Made by a program: the position numbers and the translations under genes
Notes under the pieces: generated by a model
The model's database searches: none
The model's input: the letters and a program-made list of their open reading frames with translations, nothing else
What the model was told of the DNA's origin: nothing
NCBI GenBank assembly: GCA_026692885.1
Contig: JAPLNJ010001141.1
Location: forward strand, 1 to 7,355
Length of the DNA: 7,355 nt
Origin: Planctomycetota bacterium
GTDB lineage: Bacteria > Planctomycetota > Planctomycetia > Pirellulales > Pirellulaceae
Direction: 5' to 3'
In this document: in pieces, positions 1 to 6,473 of the stretch
How positions within the stretch are numbered: the first letter of the stretch is position 1
Layout of the letters: every line of letters begins with the position of its first letter

Positions 1-915
1 CTGCACGAGGCGTTGAACCACCACGATCTGCGGATCCAGGTGGAAGCGGCGCAAGCCATCGAGAAAATCGGCTCCCCGGAATCGTTGCCGGCGCTGCTCA
101 AGAAAATTGAATCGACCCGTACGCCCTGGCCCGTCCTGGTCTACACTTTGTCGGCCGTGGGGGCTATTCCGGCACGGGACTCGCTGCCCGTGTTGCTGGC
201 TCGCCTGGGCCAGGAAACCGGCCGCTTCCGGTTGGATGTGAACTACGCTCTGGCGTCCCTCGCAGGCGGTCAACAGGGCACGACCGCGGACGAGTGGAAT
301 GAGTGGTGGAAAATCCACGAAACCACCTTCGCCGTGGACGCGGAGCGAACCGCCCAGTTTCGGCGGAAGCAGCGCGTGCAGGACATGCGGATACCGCCGG
401 TGGGCATGTTCTACAACCTGGGCCTGATCAGCGAGCGGTTGGTCTTCGTCCTGGACACGTCGATGTCCATGCGCGGCCCACGCATCGATTCCTTGAAGCA
501 CAATCTGACCAACACGCTGCAGGGTATGGCGGCGAAGGTGCAATTCAACGTCATTGATTTCGGCGGACATCTCGCGCTGATGAAACCCGGCAGCCTGATC
601 ACCGAGCCGGAGCTGCCGCTGGTGATCCCACGCGTCGAGAACATGAGCCTGAGCACAGGCACCCGGACCTACGATGCGCTGGAGTTAGCGACCAAGCTGC
701 CGGGCGTGGACACGCTGGTGCTGCTGTCCGACGGGGCCCCCGTCACGGGCAAGTTCGAAGCCTGGTCGCGAATCATCGCGGCGCTGGCCGTCCTGAATCG
801 CTACCGTCCGCTGGCCATCTGGGGCATCGAGTACGACGCCAAAGAACGCAATGTGGGCGGTATGCGCGAGTGCACGGACCGCAATTGGGGCCACACCCGC
901 GAGTCGCAACCGTAG
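1..915 (+). CDS. HEAT-repeat / von Willebrand factor A domain protein (5' truncated by window edge)
   Basis: The reading frame is open from base 1 and ends at TAG 913-915, giving 304 visible codons; the true start lies outside the window. The first ~95 residues form amphipathic helix pairs typical of HEAT repeats (for example VEAAQAIEKIGSPESLPALL, then a second unit around DSLPVLLARLG). A tryptophan-rich linker (DEWNEWWKIHE) follows at about 286-321. The rest is a VWA domain with a complete-looking MIDAS metal site: DTSMS at 454-468, a threonine-rich GTRTYDAL stretch near 658-681, and LSDGAP with its Asp at 730-732. VWA-MIDAS domains bind a divalent cation and mediate protein-protein contacts, and HEAT repeats are scaffolds, so a binding or scaffold role is inferred; no enzymatic motif is seen. 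Location in the cell cannot be judged without the N-terminus. The gene converges on the phosphatase gene. Family assignment is firm; cellular function is unknown. Confidence 0.88.
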   Translation: MHEALNHHDLRIQVEAAQAIEKIGSPESLPALLKKIESTRTPWPVLVYTLSAVGAIPARDSLPVLLARLGQETGRFRLDVNYALASLAGGQQGTTADEWNEWWKIHETTFAVDAERTAQFRRKQRVQDMRIPPVGMFYNLGLISERLVFVLDTSMSMRGPRIDSLKHNLTNTLQGMAAKVQFNVIDFGGHLALMKPGSLITEPELPLVIPRVENMSLSTGTRTYDALELATKLPGVDTLVLLSDGAPVTGKFEAWSRIIAALAVLNRYRPLAIWGIEYDAKERNVGGMRECTDRNWGHTRESQP

Positions 916-919
916 TTAC

Positions 920-3067
920 TCAGATTCCCGCCCCCTGCAGCCCGCCGTCAGGAAAGGGTCCGACGACCTTCACGATCACCACCGTGATGTCATCCTCCTG
1001 CGACCGGCCTTGGGCAAAGCGGCGGGCGGCCAGATACAGTTCCTCCACGATTTCGCGAGCCGACTTATCGCGGTTGGCTCGGACGATCGCCAGAGCCCGT
1101 TCCATCCCGAAGTAGTCTTCATCCGGCCCCGCGGTTTCCTGGACGCCATCGGTCAGGAACAGCACCACTTGGCCGGGCTGGAGTCTCCGAGGTTCTGCCT
1201 GGGGAACACTCTGTGGAACCGCGCCCAGCACCATGCCGGTCGATTCCAGCAATTCAACCTCATCGGCAGAGCCGAGTAAATAGCACTGGTGCCCGGCGCT
1301 GGCGTAGACCAAGCTCTGATCGCGGGGATCGATTTGCGCCAAGAAGAGTGTCACGAAGTAGTCCTCGGCACCGTCCTCGATCAGGAAATCACTCAGGCGG
1401 GTTACCAATTCGCTCACGTTCAGCCCCCGCGTCAGCAAGGCCCGCAGATAGGCCCGCGTCTGAGACATGATCAGTGCCGGCCCTAAACCGTGGCCGCTGA
1501 CGTCCGCCAGCACGACGCCGACGCGTCCATCGGACAGGGGGAAATAGTCAAAGTAGTCCCCGCCTGTCGCCTCCGCCGGATACGACGCCCCCCCGATCTC
1601 GAAGCCCGGCAGGTCGGGCGCGACCGTGGGAAAGAACTTCTGCTGAATGGTGCGCGCGACGCGGAGCTGCTCGTGCGCGGCAGCCAATTGCGTGCGGTCA
1701 GTCACGTCGCGACTGATGGCGGTGTAGCCGACCTGGTTGCCGGAGGGTTCTATGATGGGTGTGATCGTGGTTTCCACGTCATACAACTGGCCGTCTTTGC
1801 GTTTGTCGACAAACGACCCTCGCCAGGTCTTGCCGGCCGCGATCGTCTCCCACATCGTGCGGTAGAACGCTTGGCTGTGCTGCCCGCTTCGCAGGATGCG
1901 TGGATTCTTCCCAATGACTTCCGGACGGGTGTAGCCGGTGATGCGTTCGAAGGCCGGATTGACGTATTGGATGGTCCCTTGCGAATCGGTGATCAGCAGG
2001 CCCTCGTCGATGCACTCCAGCGCCGTGGCCAGCTGTAGATGCTCCAATTCCTGCAGGGCCTGCAGAGCCAACTCGGCACGTCGGCGGACGGTCGCTTCCG
2101 AGCGCAAATCCTGATTGGTCCGATCCAGATCGGCGGTCCGCTCTCGGACGCGTTGCTCCAGTTCGTCGTGCGCACGCCGCAGTTGTGTTTCGGCGTCCCG
2201 GCGCCGCGCCACGACAGCCGCCAGCGCCAATCCGGTCAGCGCATAGACAGTCGCGAAGATCTGCAGATTGATCAGCGACTGCTGCAGCGCATCTGCTTGG
2301 TAGGGGCCAACGCCGCGGGACGTACCCCAAATCGCGGCCCCGGAGAACAAGCCGGCGGTTAGCGCGACTTCCCGGAATTCAAACCGCAAGGCCACCCAGA
2401 TCAAGAAGACCAGGGGTACGTACAGCAGATGGCTCCCCAGCGGCTCGGAAAGCCAACCGCCGAAAATACCTTGGCTGGCCATCGCCACCAGCGCGAACAA
2501 GATCGTAACTTCCAGTTGCTGACCGAGCAGCAACGGCTGCCGTCGTGGTTGCCGGAGGGCCAGGAGCAGCGGGCAGACGATCAGCAGGCTGGTCATATCG
2601 CCCAGCCACCAGGTGCCCGCATTGGCCGCGAACTGGGACCAGGCCATCGAGCCGCCCAGGACCAGACTGCCGGCGCCCACCAGGGCGGCCACCACGGAGC
2701 TCACCGCGGCCAGCGCCGCGAACCAGAATGCGTCTTCGACTCGCTGGAATGGGTCTTCGACCTGCAGGACATGGCGGAAGAGCCAAACGCCAAGCAACGC
2801 CTCGATCGTATTGCCAGTGGCCATCGCGGTGGCCGTCACCAGCGACACCGCGGTCAACGCGTTCGCCAGCATCGCCCCCAGCCAGATCCCTGGCCAAACC
2901 CGAGTTCCCAGCAACAACAGGGCCGCCAGCGCGAGTCCCGAATTAGGCCAGACCGAGGTCGCATTTCCCGGTGGAATGGCGAACAGGAGTCCCAGCCTGG
3001 CAGTGGCGAAATAGGCGGCCGCCAAGAGGCTGACAGTTGCCGAGTAGCGTGCGATGCTTGATACCAT
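920..3067 (-). CDS. MASE1-PAS-PP2C (SpoIIE/RsbU-type) membrane sensor serine phosphatase
   Basis: The protein has 715 residues, from ATG 3067-3065 to TGA 922-920. Residues ~8-287 are hydrophobic and multi-spanning and match MASE1, an integral-membrane sensor domain, including the typical VWPNSGLALAALLLLG stretch at 39-54. A charged coiled coil follows (~288-345). Next is a PAS domain (~347-457) with ITDSQGTIQYVNPAFERITGY and a closing ISRDVTDR. Residues ~470-700 are a PP2C-like SpoIIE phosphatase with the metal-binding motifs GGDYFD (502-507), DVSGHG (522-527), AGH (591-593), LTDG (638-641) and EDDITVV (691-697). By family knowledge such proteins dephosphorylate a serine on an anti-sigma antagonist or similar regulator in response to a membrane or small-ligand signal; no such partner lies in this window. 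The start is not backed by a normal ribosome binding site: GGAG abuts the ATG directly. It was chosen because the MASE1 domain begins there and upstream sequence is in another frame. A diverged copy of the first 21 codons lies immediately upstream. Confidence 0.93.
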   Translation of the reverse strand: MVSSIARYSATVSLLAAAYFATARLGLLFAIPPGNATSVWPNSGLALAALLLLGTRVWPGIWLGAMLANALTAVSLVTATAMATGNTIEALLGVWLFRHVLQVEDPFQRVEDAFWFAALAAVSSVVAALVGAGSLVLGGSMAWSQFAANAGTWWLGDMTSLLIVCPLLLALRQPRRQPLLLGQQLEVTILFALVAMASQGIFGGWLSEPLGSHLLYVPLVFLIWVALRFEFREVALTAGLFSGAAIWGTSRGVGPYQADALQQSLINLQIFATVYALTGLALAAVVARRRDAETQLRRAHDELEQRVRERTADLDRTNQDLRSEATVRRRAELALQALQELEHLQLATALECIDEGLLITDSQGTIQYVNPAFERITGYTRPEVIGKNPRILRSGQHSQAFYRTMWETIAAGKTWRGSFVDKRKDGQLYDVETTITPIIEPSGNQVGYTAISRDVTDRTQLAAAHEQLRVARTIQQKFFPTVAPDLPGFEIGGASYPAEATGGDYFDYFPLSDGRVGVVLADVSGHGLGPALIMSQTRAYLRALLTRGLNVSELVTRLSDFLIEDGAEDYFVTLFLAQIDPRDQSLVYASAGHQCYLLGSADEVELLESTGMVLGAVPQSVPQAEPRRLQPGQVVLFLTDGVQETAGPDEDYFGMERALAIVRANRDKSAREIVEELYLAARRFAQGRSQEDDITVVIVKVVGPFPDGGLQGAGI

Positions 3068-3137
3068 CTCCGGCGAAATAGCCCGCCGCCAACAGGCTAA
3101 CGGTTGCCAAGTAGCGTACGATGCGCGATACCATCTC
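3005..3137 (-). repeat. Tandem 67-base duplication of the 5' end of the phosphatase gene
   Basis: Bases 3005-3070 (start of the gene) and 3072-3137 (just upstream) align without gaps at 57 of 66 positions; the unit offset is 67 bases. On the minus strand the upstream copy reads MVSRIVRYLATVSLLAAGYFA, against MVSSIARYSATVSLLAAAYFA in the gene. Because 67 is not a multiple of three, translation from the upstream ATG (3134-3132) runs into the gene in the wrong frame and stops near 2943. The upstream copy is therefore a dead stub, or at most an upstream ORF overlapping the gene start. Of the nine differences, five fall at third codon positions and none is an indel. This is compatible with divergence while coding (a relic of a paralogous MASE1 gene) but too few to prove it. 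Plain slippage duplication followed by drift is the alternative. Confidence 0.85.
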
Positions 3138-3314
3138 GCTCGTCAATCCGGGGTCGGGTGTTCAGAAATTCACTTTTTGCGGTCAATCGCCTTTGACGAT
3201 GGGTAGCACCCTCTCCGCAAGAAATGAATTTCTGAACACCCGACCCCTAGCGGTCGCCGCCGCGTCGAAATTCGGTAAGTTATTTCGGCCTACGTTGCTA
3301 CCATCTCGCTCGTC
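3129..3314 (-). repeat. Repeated 16-base start-site sequence flanking the inverted-repeat element
   Basis: The 16-base word TACCATCTCGCTCGTC occurs exactly at 3129-3144 and again at 3299-3314. On the minus strand this is GACGAGCGAGATGGTA, the ATG GTA start and leader of the upstream stub. At the distal copy the reading frame closes at once (ATG GTA GCA ACG TAG), so nothing is encoded there. The two copies bracket the 98-base inverted-repeat element. They could be a further remnant of the same duplication, or the two sides of an ancestral segment that was interrupted. Confidence 0.65.
3150..3247. mobile_element. 98-base terminal-inverted-repeat element (MITE/REP-like, non-coding)
   Basis: The left arm 3150-3182 and right arm 3215-3247 are reverse complements over 33 bases with two mismatches. 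The outer 23 bases, beginning GGGGTCGGGTGTT, match perfectly. The 32-base centre (3183-3214) has no strong hairpin. The whole element would fold as one long stem in RNA or single-stranded DNA. No ORF is contained in it and no convincing target-site duplication is visible. The GGGGTCGGG end resembles the ends of small palindromic elements that I recall from planctomycete genomes and associate with IS200-like/RAYT transposases; that link is inference. It lies between the kinase and the phosphatase gene, so it is part of the phosphatase leader or upstream region. Confidence 0.75.
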
Positions 3315-3455
3315 CCATCGGGTGTGCGGTGTGAGCCGGGAAGAATTGCCGGCGCCGCGCGATGCCGCGTCACCTGAAACGTCCACGCTGCATTCTAGCG
3401 CCTTGGGAAGACGCAGTGGCGTCAGCCCCTCCGCTGGAAACATCTTGCAACCCCT
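3248..3455. other. Gene-free stretch between repeats
   Basis: No supportable gene is seen on either strand; the ORFs that cross here start or end inside repeats and lack ribosome binding sites and recognisable domains. The stretch has a slightly more A+T-rich patch (about 3265-3300), the distal 16-base start-site copy, and a small hairpin GACGC-AGTG-GCGTC at 3410-3423. No promoter for the phosphatase gene could be identified with confidence. Confidence 0.6.
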
Positions 3456-3559
3456 CGTTCCCTAGCTCCGCCTGGGAACGCACTGCCTTGCCGGCTCCGC
3501 CGGCCTGCTTGCGAGGCGGAGCCTCGCGTCCAGTGGGTTACGAGGCAGAGCCTCGTAAC
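3456..3559. repeat. Cluster of four palindromes with a shared GGC-GAGCC core
   Basis: Four hairpins follow each other. 3456-3480 has stem CGTTCCC/GGGAACG around a GCTCCGCC core, with a two-base irregularity near the stem top. 3490-3504 is GCCGGC-TCC-GCCGGC. 3511-3527 is GCGAGGC-GGA-GCCTCGC. 3537-3559 has a perfect 10-base stem, GTTACGAGGC, around AGA. All carry the core GGC(G/A)GAGCC or its complement, and the outer stem bases differ in a paired manner (G-C in the third against A-T in the fourth). The cluster begins 52 bases past the kinase stop codon, in its 3' untranslated region. There is no U tract, so a classical intrinsic terminator is unlikely; an interspersed repeat that may stabilise or trim mRNA 3' ends is more plausible. 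Confidence 0.75.
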
Positions 3560-3611
3560 CAGAGCGATCTATGGAGTTTGGACGATGCCAAGATGTTCAC
3601 AGCAGTGGTAC

Positions 3612-6398
3612 TTACGCCACCTGCTCGCCTGCGGATGGGGCCGCAGGCCGGGACTGCAATTGGACGAGGAACCGCTGGGTTTCGCCGACCACCTGAGCAT
3701 AGGCTGCTTCCAAACCCTGTACGATTCCCTGCTGCCCCAACGCTTCCAGTTCGCTGGCCACCTGCCCCAGCGGTCCCTCGCCAAAGAATCGTATCGAACC
3801 CTTGATCGTATGCGCCACCCGCCAAATGGACTTCGCGTCCGCGCTTTGGATCGCGGCGTCCAGTTCCGTTAGCAGCTTGGGCAACTCCTCCAGGCAGGCC
3901 TCGACGACCACGGCCAGTAGATCCAGGTCACCATCCACCGAGGCCAGGGCGAACGTCCAGTCCACTTCCGAGGTCCACCGCGCCAGGGTTGGCGGCGACT
4001 CAGGTTTCGCCGCGATGGCGAGCGGGGCATTCGGTCGCAGGGATTCGATGGCCTCGTGCAGTTCCCATTTGCGCACGGGCTTGGCGACGTAGCCATCCAT
4101 GCCGGCGGCCAGACATTTTTCGCGATCCCCTTTCAAGGCGTTGGCCGTCATTGCCAGAATGGGCACGTGCTCGCCGCTCCGCTGCTCGCGAGCCCGGATG
4201 GCACGGGTGGCATCCAAGCCGTCCAGCACCGGCATCCGGACGTCCATCAGAACCAGGTCCACCGACTGCTGGGCGGCCAACTCGACCGCCTCTTGTCCGT
4301 TATTTGCCACCAGCACGGTGTGGCCCCACTTTTCCAGCAGTCCGACGGCCAGCTTCTGATTGGCGATTCCGTCCTCAGCCAACAGCACCCGCAGGGGGCG
4401 TACCACGCGAGTTTCCTGCGGAACCCGTTCCTCCCGAATCGGCGTCTGGGGCGATGTGCCGCTGGTCAGCAACAGAATCGTCGTCAGCAATTCCGATTGT
4501 TTGACGGGCTTCATCAGATGCGCCGCGATCCCCAGTTGCTCACACCTCGCCCGATCGCCCGCGTAGCCACCGGACGTCAAGGCCACGATAACCGTGTCGC
4601 GCAAGGCGTCGACGGCGCGGATCTGTTGGGCGAACATAAAGCCATCCAATACCGGCATGTGAATGTCCGTCAACACCAGCGGGATCATCCGCCCCTGCCG
4701 CTGCGCCTCCTGCAGCAAGTCGAGCCCTTGCAGCGGATCTGCGGCGCTGGTCACCACCAGCCCCCACTGCTCCAGGATATCGCGCAGGATCCGTCGATTG
4801 GTCGCATTGTCGTCCACCACCAGCACTCGCCAGCCCCGCAGACTGCGCAGGTCTTGTAGCGGTTGTGCCCGCTCAGCCTCCGTGACCACCCCGCACCGCG
4901 CCGTGAAATAAAAGACGCTGCCTGTCCCCAGCTGGCTATCGGCCCAGATCCGCCCCTGCATCATGCGGGCCAGGGTTAGCGCAATCGATAAGCCCAGCCC
5001 CGTGCCGCCGAACTGGCGGGTGGTCGAGGTGTCGGCCTGCTCAAACGGTTCGAAGATCTGTGTCAGCTTGTCCGGCGGGATGCCGACGCCCGTGTCCGAG
5101 AGGGCAAACTGAAGTTCCAATTCGGAGGGACTTAACGACTGGTAGCGGACATCCAGCACCACCTCGCCCTCTTCCGTGAACTTGATCGCGTTGCCGACCA
5201 TGTTCACCAGCACCTGCCGCACACGGACCGGATCGCCCAGCACCTCTTCCGGCACGTCGGCGGCGACCTGCCAAGCCAGTTCGATGTCCTTCGCGTGCGC
5301 TCGGACGCCCAGCGACTTCATCATATCGCCCAGTTCCTCACGCAAATTGAACACCACGCGATTCAGTTCGATCTTGCCCGCTTCGATCTTGGAGAAGTCG
5401 AGGATTTCGTTGATGATCGACAACAAGGATTCGCCGGAGTCCAGCACCGTCTTCAGATACTCCCGTTGTTGGGTTCCCAACTCGGAGTCCAGCACCAGTT
5501 CCGTCATGCCGATGACGGCATTCAACGGCGTGCGAATCTCATGGCTCATGTTCGCCAGGAAGTCGCTCTTCGCCCGATTGGCCGCCTCGGCAGCTTCCTT
5601 CGCCTCTTGCATGGCCGCCAGGGCGTGCTTCCGTTCGGTAGCGTCCGAGATGGACCCCGCCATCCGTGTCGGGCGGCCAGTGTCGTCCCAGAGGGCCTGG
5701 CCGCGCGCTCGAAACCAGCGGTACTCGCCGGCTTTGGTCCGCAGGCGGTACTCGATATTGTAGGGCACTTGTCGTTCAAAGTGCTCCCGCAAGGCCAGTT
5801 TCACCGGTGCGAGATCGTCGGCATGCAGACGCGACTCGAACGCGGCAAACGCGTGTTCGATCTCGTGTTCCTCGTAGCCCAGCAATTCCTTGAAACGCGG
5901 CGAGTAGTACACCTCGTTGGTCAGCACATTCCAATCCCAGATGCCGTCCGATGAGCCACGCACGGCCAAGGCGAAACGTTCTTCACTGGCGAGCAAGGCG
6001 TCTTCCCGCATTTTGTGTGCGGTCACATCGCGGACTGCGGCAAACAGCAATTGACCGTGCGGCGAGGCCCACGGGTGCAGACTGATATCGACGGGAATCT
6101 CTGTTCCGTCTCGGCGCAAGGCACACAACGTGAGGCCGCGTCCCATCGGCTGCGGATCGCGTGAGTACGCCTGCCGGTACTGCTCGTGCCGGTTACGAAA
6201 CCGCTCCGGCAGCAGCAGTTCCAACGCCTGCCCCAATAATTCGGCACGGCGGTAGCCAAACAGCTGCTCGGCCAGCGTGTTCACGTGCACGATCCGGCCG
6301 TCCTGGTTCGCGATCACGACCGGGTCGGGAACCAGTTCCAGGACCCCGCGCAGCGCATCGTCCAGGCCCGCATCCGTTTCGGCGTCTCGATTGTCCAT
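3612..6398 (-). CDS. Hybrid sensor histidine kinase, PAS-PAS-HisKA-HATPase-REC-REC-HPt
   Basis: The protein has 928 residues from ATG 6398-6396 to TAA 3614-3612. PAS 1 spans ~18-128 (PDPVVIANQDGRIVHVNTLAEQLFGY). PAS 2 with its C-terminal motif spans ~138-258. A short coiled coil leads to the HisKA domain with SHEIRTPLN, phospho-acceptor H286. The HATPase has N403 (N box), DTGVGI 435-440 (G1), FEPFEQAD 449-456 (F box) and GGTGLGL 464-470 (G2). REC1 has D529/D530, phospho-acceptor D578, T608 and K630. REC2 has E675/D676, D719, T751 and K773. The HPt domain has HTIKGS with H863. All residues needed for a His-Asp-His relay are present. No membrane segment is seen, so sensing is cytoplasmic, through PAS. 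By family knowledge the HPt passes phosphate to a separate response regulator, which is not encoded here. The start is chosen by GGAAGG five bases upstream; an in-frame TTG at 6452 would add 18 residues but lies upstream of the candidate -10 element. Confidence 0.95.
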   Translation of the reverse strand: MDNRDAETDAGLDDALRGVLELVPDPVVIANQDGRIVHVNTLAEQLFGYRRAELLGQALELLLPERFRNRHEQYRQAYSRDPQPMGRGLTLCALRRDGTEIPVDISLHPWASPHGQLLFAAVRDVTAHKMREDALLASEERFALAVRGSSDGIWDWNVLTNEVYYSPRFKELLGYEEHEIEHAFAAFESRLHADDLAPVKLALREHFERQVPYNIEYRLRTKAGEYRWFRARGQALWDDTGRPTRMAGSISDATERKHALAAMQEAKEAAEAANRAKSDFLANMSHEIRTPLNAVIGMTELVLDSELGTQQREYLKTVLDSGESLLSIINEILDFSKIEAGKIELNRVVFNLREELGDMMKSLGVRAHAKDIELAWQVAADVPEEVLGDPVRVRQVLVNMVGNAIKFTEEGEVVLDVRYQSLSPSELELQFALSDTGVGIPPDKLTQIFEPFEQADTSTTRQFGGTGLGLSIALTLARMMQGRIWADSQLGTGSVFYFTARCGVVTEAERAQPLQDLRSLRGWRVLVVDDNATNRRILRDILEQWGLVVTSAADPLQGLDLLQEAQRQGRMIPLVLTDIHMPVLDGFMFAQQIRAVDALRDTVIVALTSGGYAGDRARCEQLGIAAHLMKPVKQSELLTTILLLTSGTSPQTPIREERVPQETRVVRPLRVLLAEDGIANQKLAVGLLEKWGHTVLVANNGQEAVELAAQQSVDLVLMDVRMPVLDGLDATRAIRAREQRSGEHVPILAMTANALKGDREKCLAAGMDGYVAKPVRKWELHEAIESLRPNAPLAIAAKPESPPTLARWTSEVDWTFALASVDGDLDLLAVVVEACLEELPKLLTELDAAIQSADAKSIWRVAHTIKGSIRFFGEGPLGQVASELEALGQQGIVQGLEAAYAQVVGETQRFLVQLQSRPAAPSAGEQVA

Positions 6399-6403
6399 GG
6401 CGA

Positions 6404-6409
6404 CCTTCC
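6404..6409 (-). promoter_or_regulatory. Ribosome binding site of the hybrid kinase gene
   Basis: On the minus strand GGAAGG is followed by five bases (TCGCC) and then the ATG at 6398-6396. This is the best Shine-Dalgarno match near any start in the window. It decides in favour of this ATG over the in-frame TTG 54 bases upstream. Confidence 0.65.
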
Positions 6410-6442
6410 AGTACTTGTTCGAGAACTCCGCCCGCCCAGCAT

Positions 6443-6471
6443 AATATAGCAACCCGGCGAGTTACAGGCAG
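6443..6471 (-). promoter_or_regulatory. Candidate promoter of the hybrid kinase gene
   Basis: In the 75-base gap after bshB1 there is an A+T-rich patch in otherwise GC-rich DNA. TATATT (6448-6443) resembles a -10 element, and CTGCCT (6471-6466), 17 bases upstream, is a poor -35 match. Transcription would start near 6436 and give a leader of about 37 bases ending in the GGAAGG site. The -35 half is weak, so this is a suggestion; the kinase could also be read through from bshB1. Confidence 0.3.
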
Positions 6472-6473
6472 CA

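Noticed and set aside
1490..2038. 182-codon plus-strand ORF opposite the phosphatase gene
   Set aside because: Antisense shadow in GC-rich coding DNA; no domain or ribosome binding site, and the minus frame carries an unmistakable PAS/PP2C protein.
2429..3061. 210-codon plus-strand ORF opposite the MASE1 region
   Set aside because: Composition is Arg/Gln/Gly-rich as expected from the complement of hydrophobic codons; no family resemblance.
2943..3146. 67-codon minus-strand ORF as a real small gene or as proof of a frameshifted phosphatase
   Set aside because: Its first part is the duplicated gene start and its second part is the phosphatase read out of frame. The phosphatase itself has a complete MASE1 domain from its own ATG, so no frameshift is needed to explain it.
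3121..3465. 114-codon plus-strand ORF across the inverted-repeat element
   Set aside because: Starts in the duplicated stub and reads through the inverted repeat; no recognisable protein and no ribosome binding site.
3456..3559. CRISPR array or tRNA in the palindrome cluster
   Set aside because: Units are unequal in length and sequence with no regular spacers, and no cloverleaf can be drawn.
4056..4859. 267-codon plus-strand ORF opposite the kinase receiver domains
   Set aside because: Lies wholly within the kinase gene, whose frame has all REC catalytic residues; His/Gln-rich translation is typical of antisense.
6399..6452. 18-residue N-terminal extension of the kinase from a TTG start
   Set aside because: No good ribosome binding site there, it lies upstream of the candidate -10 element, and the inner ATG has GGAAGG at proper spacing.
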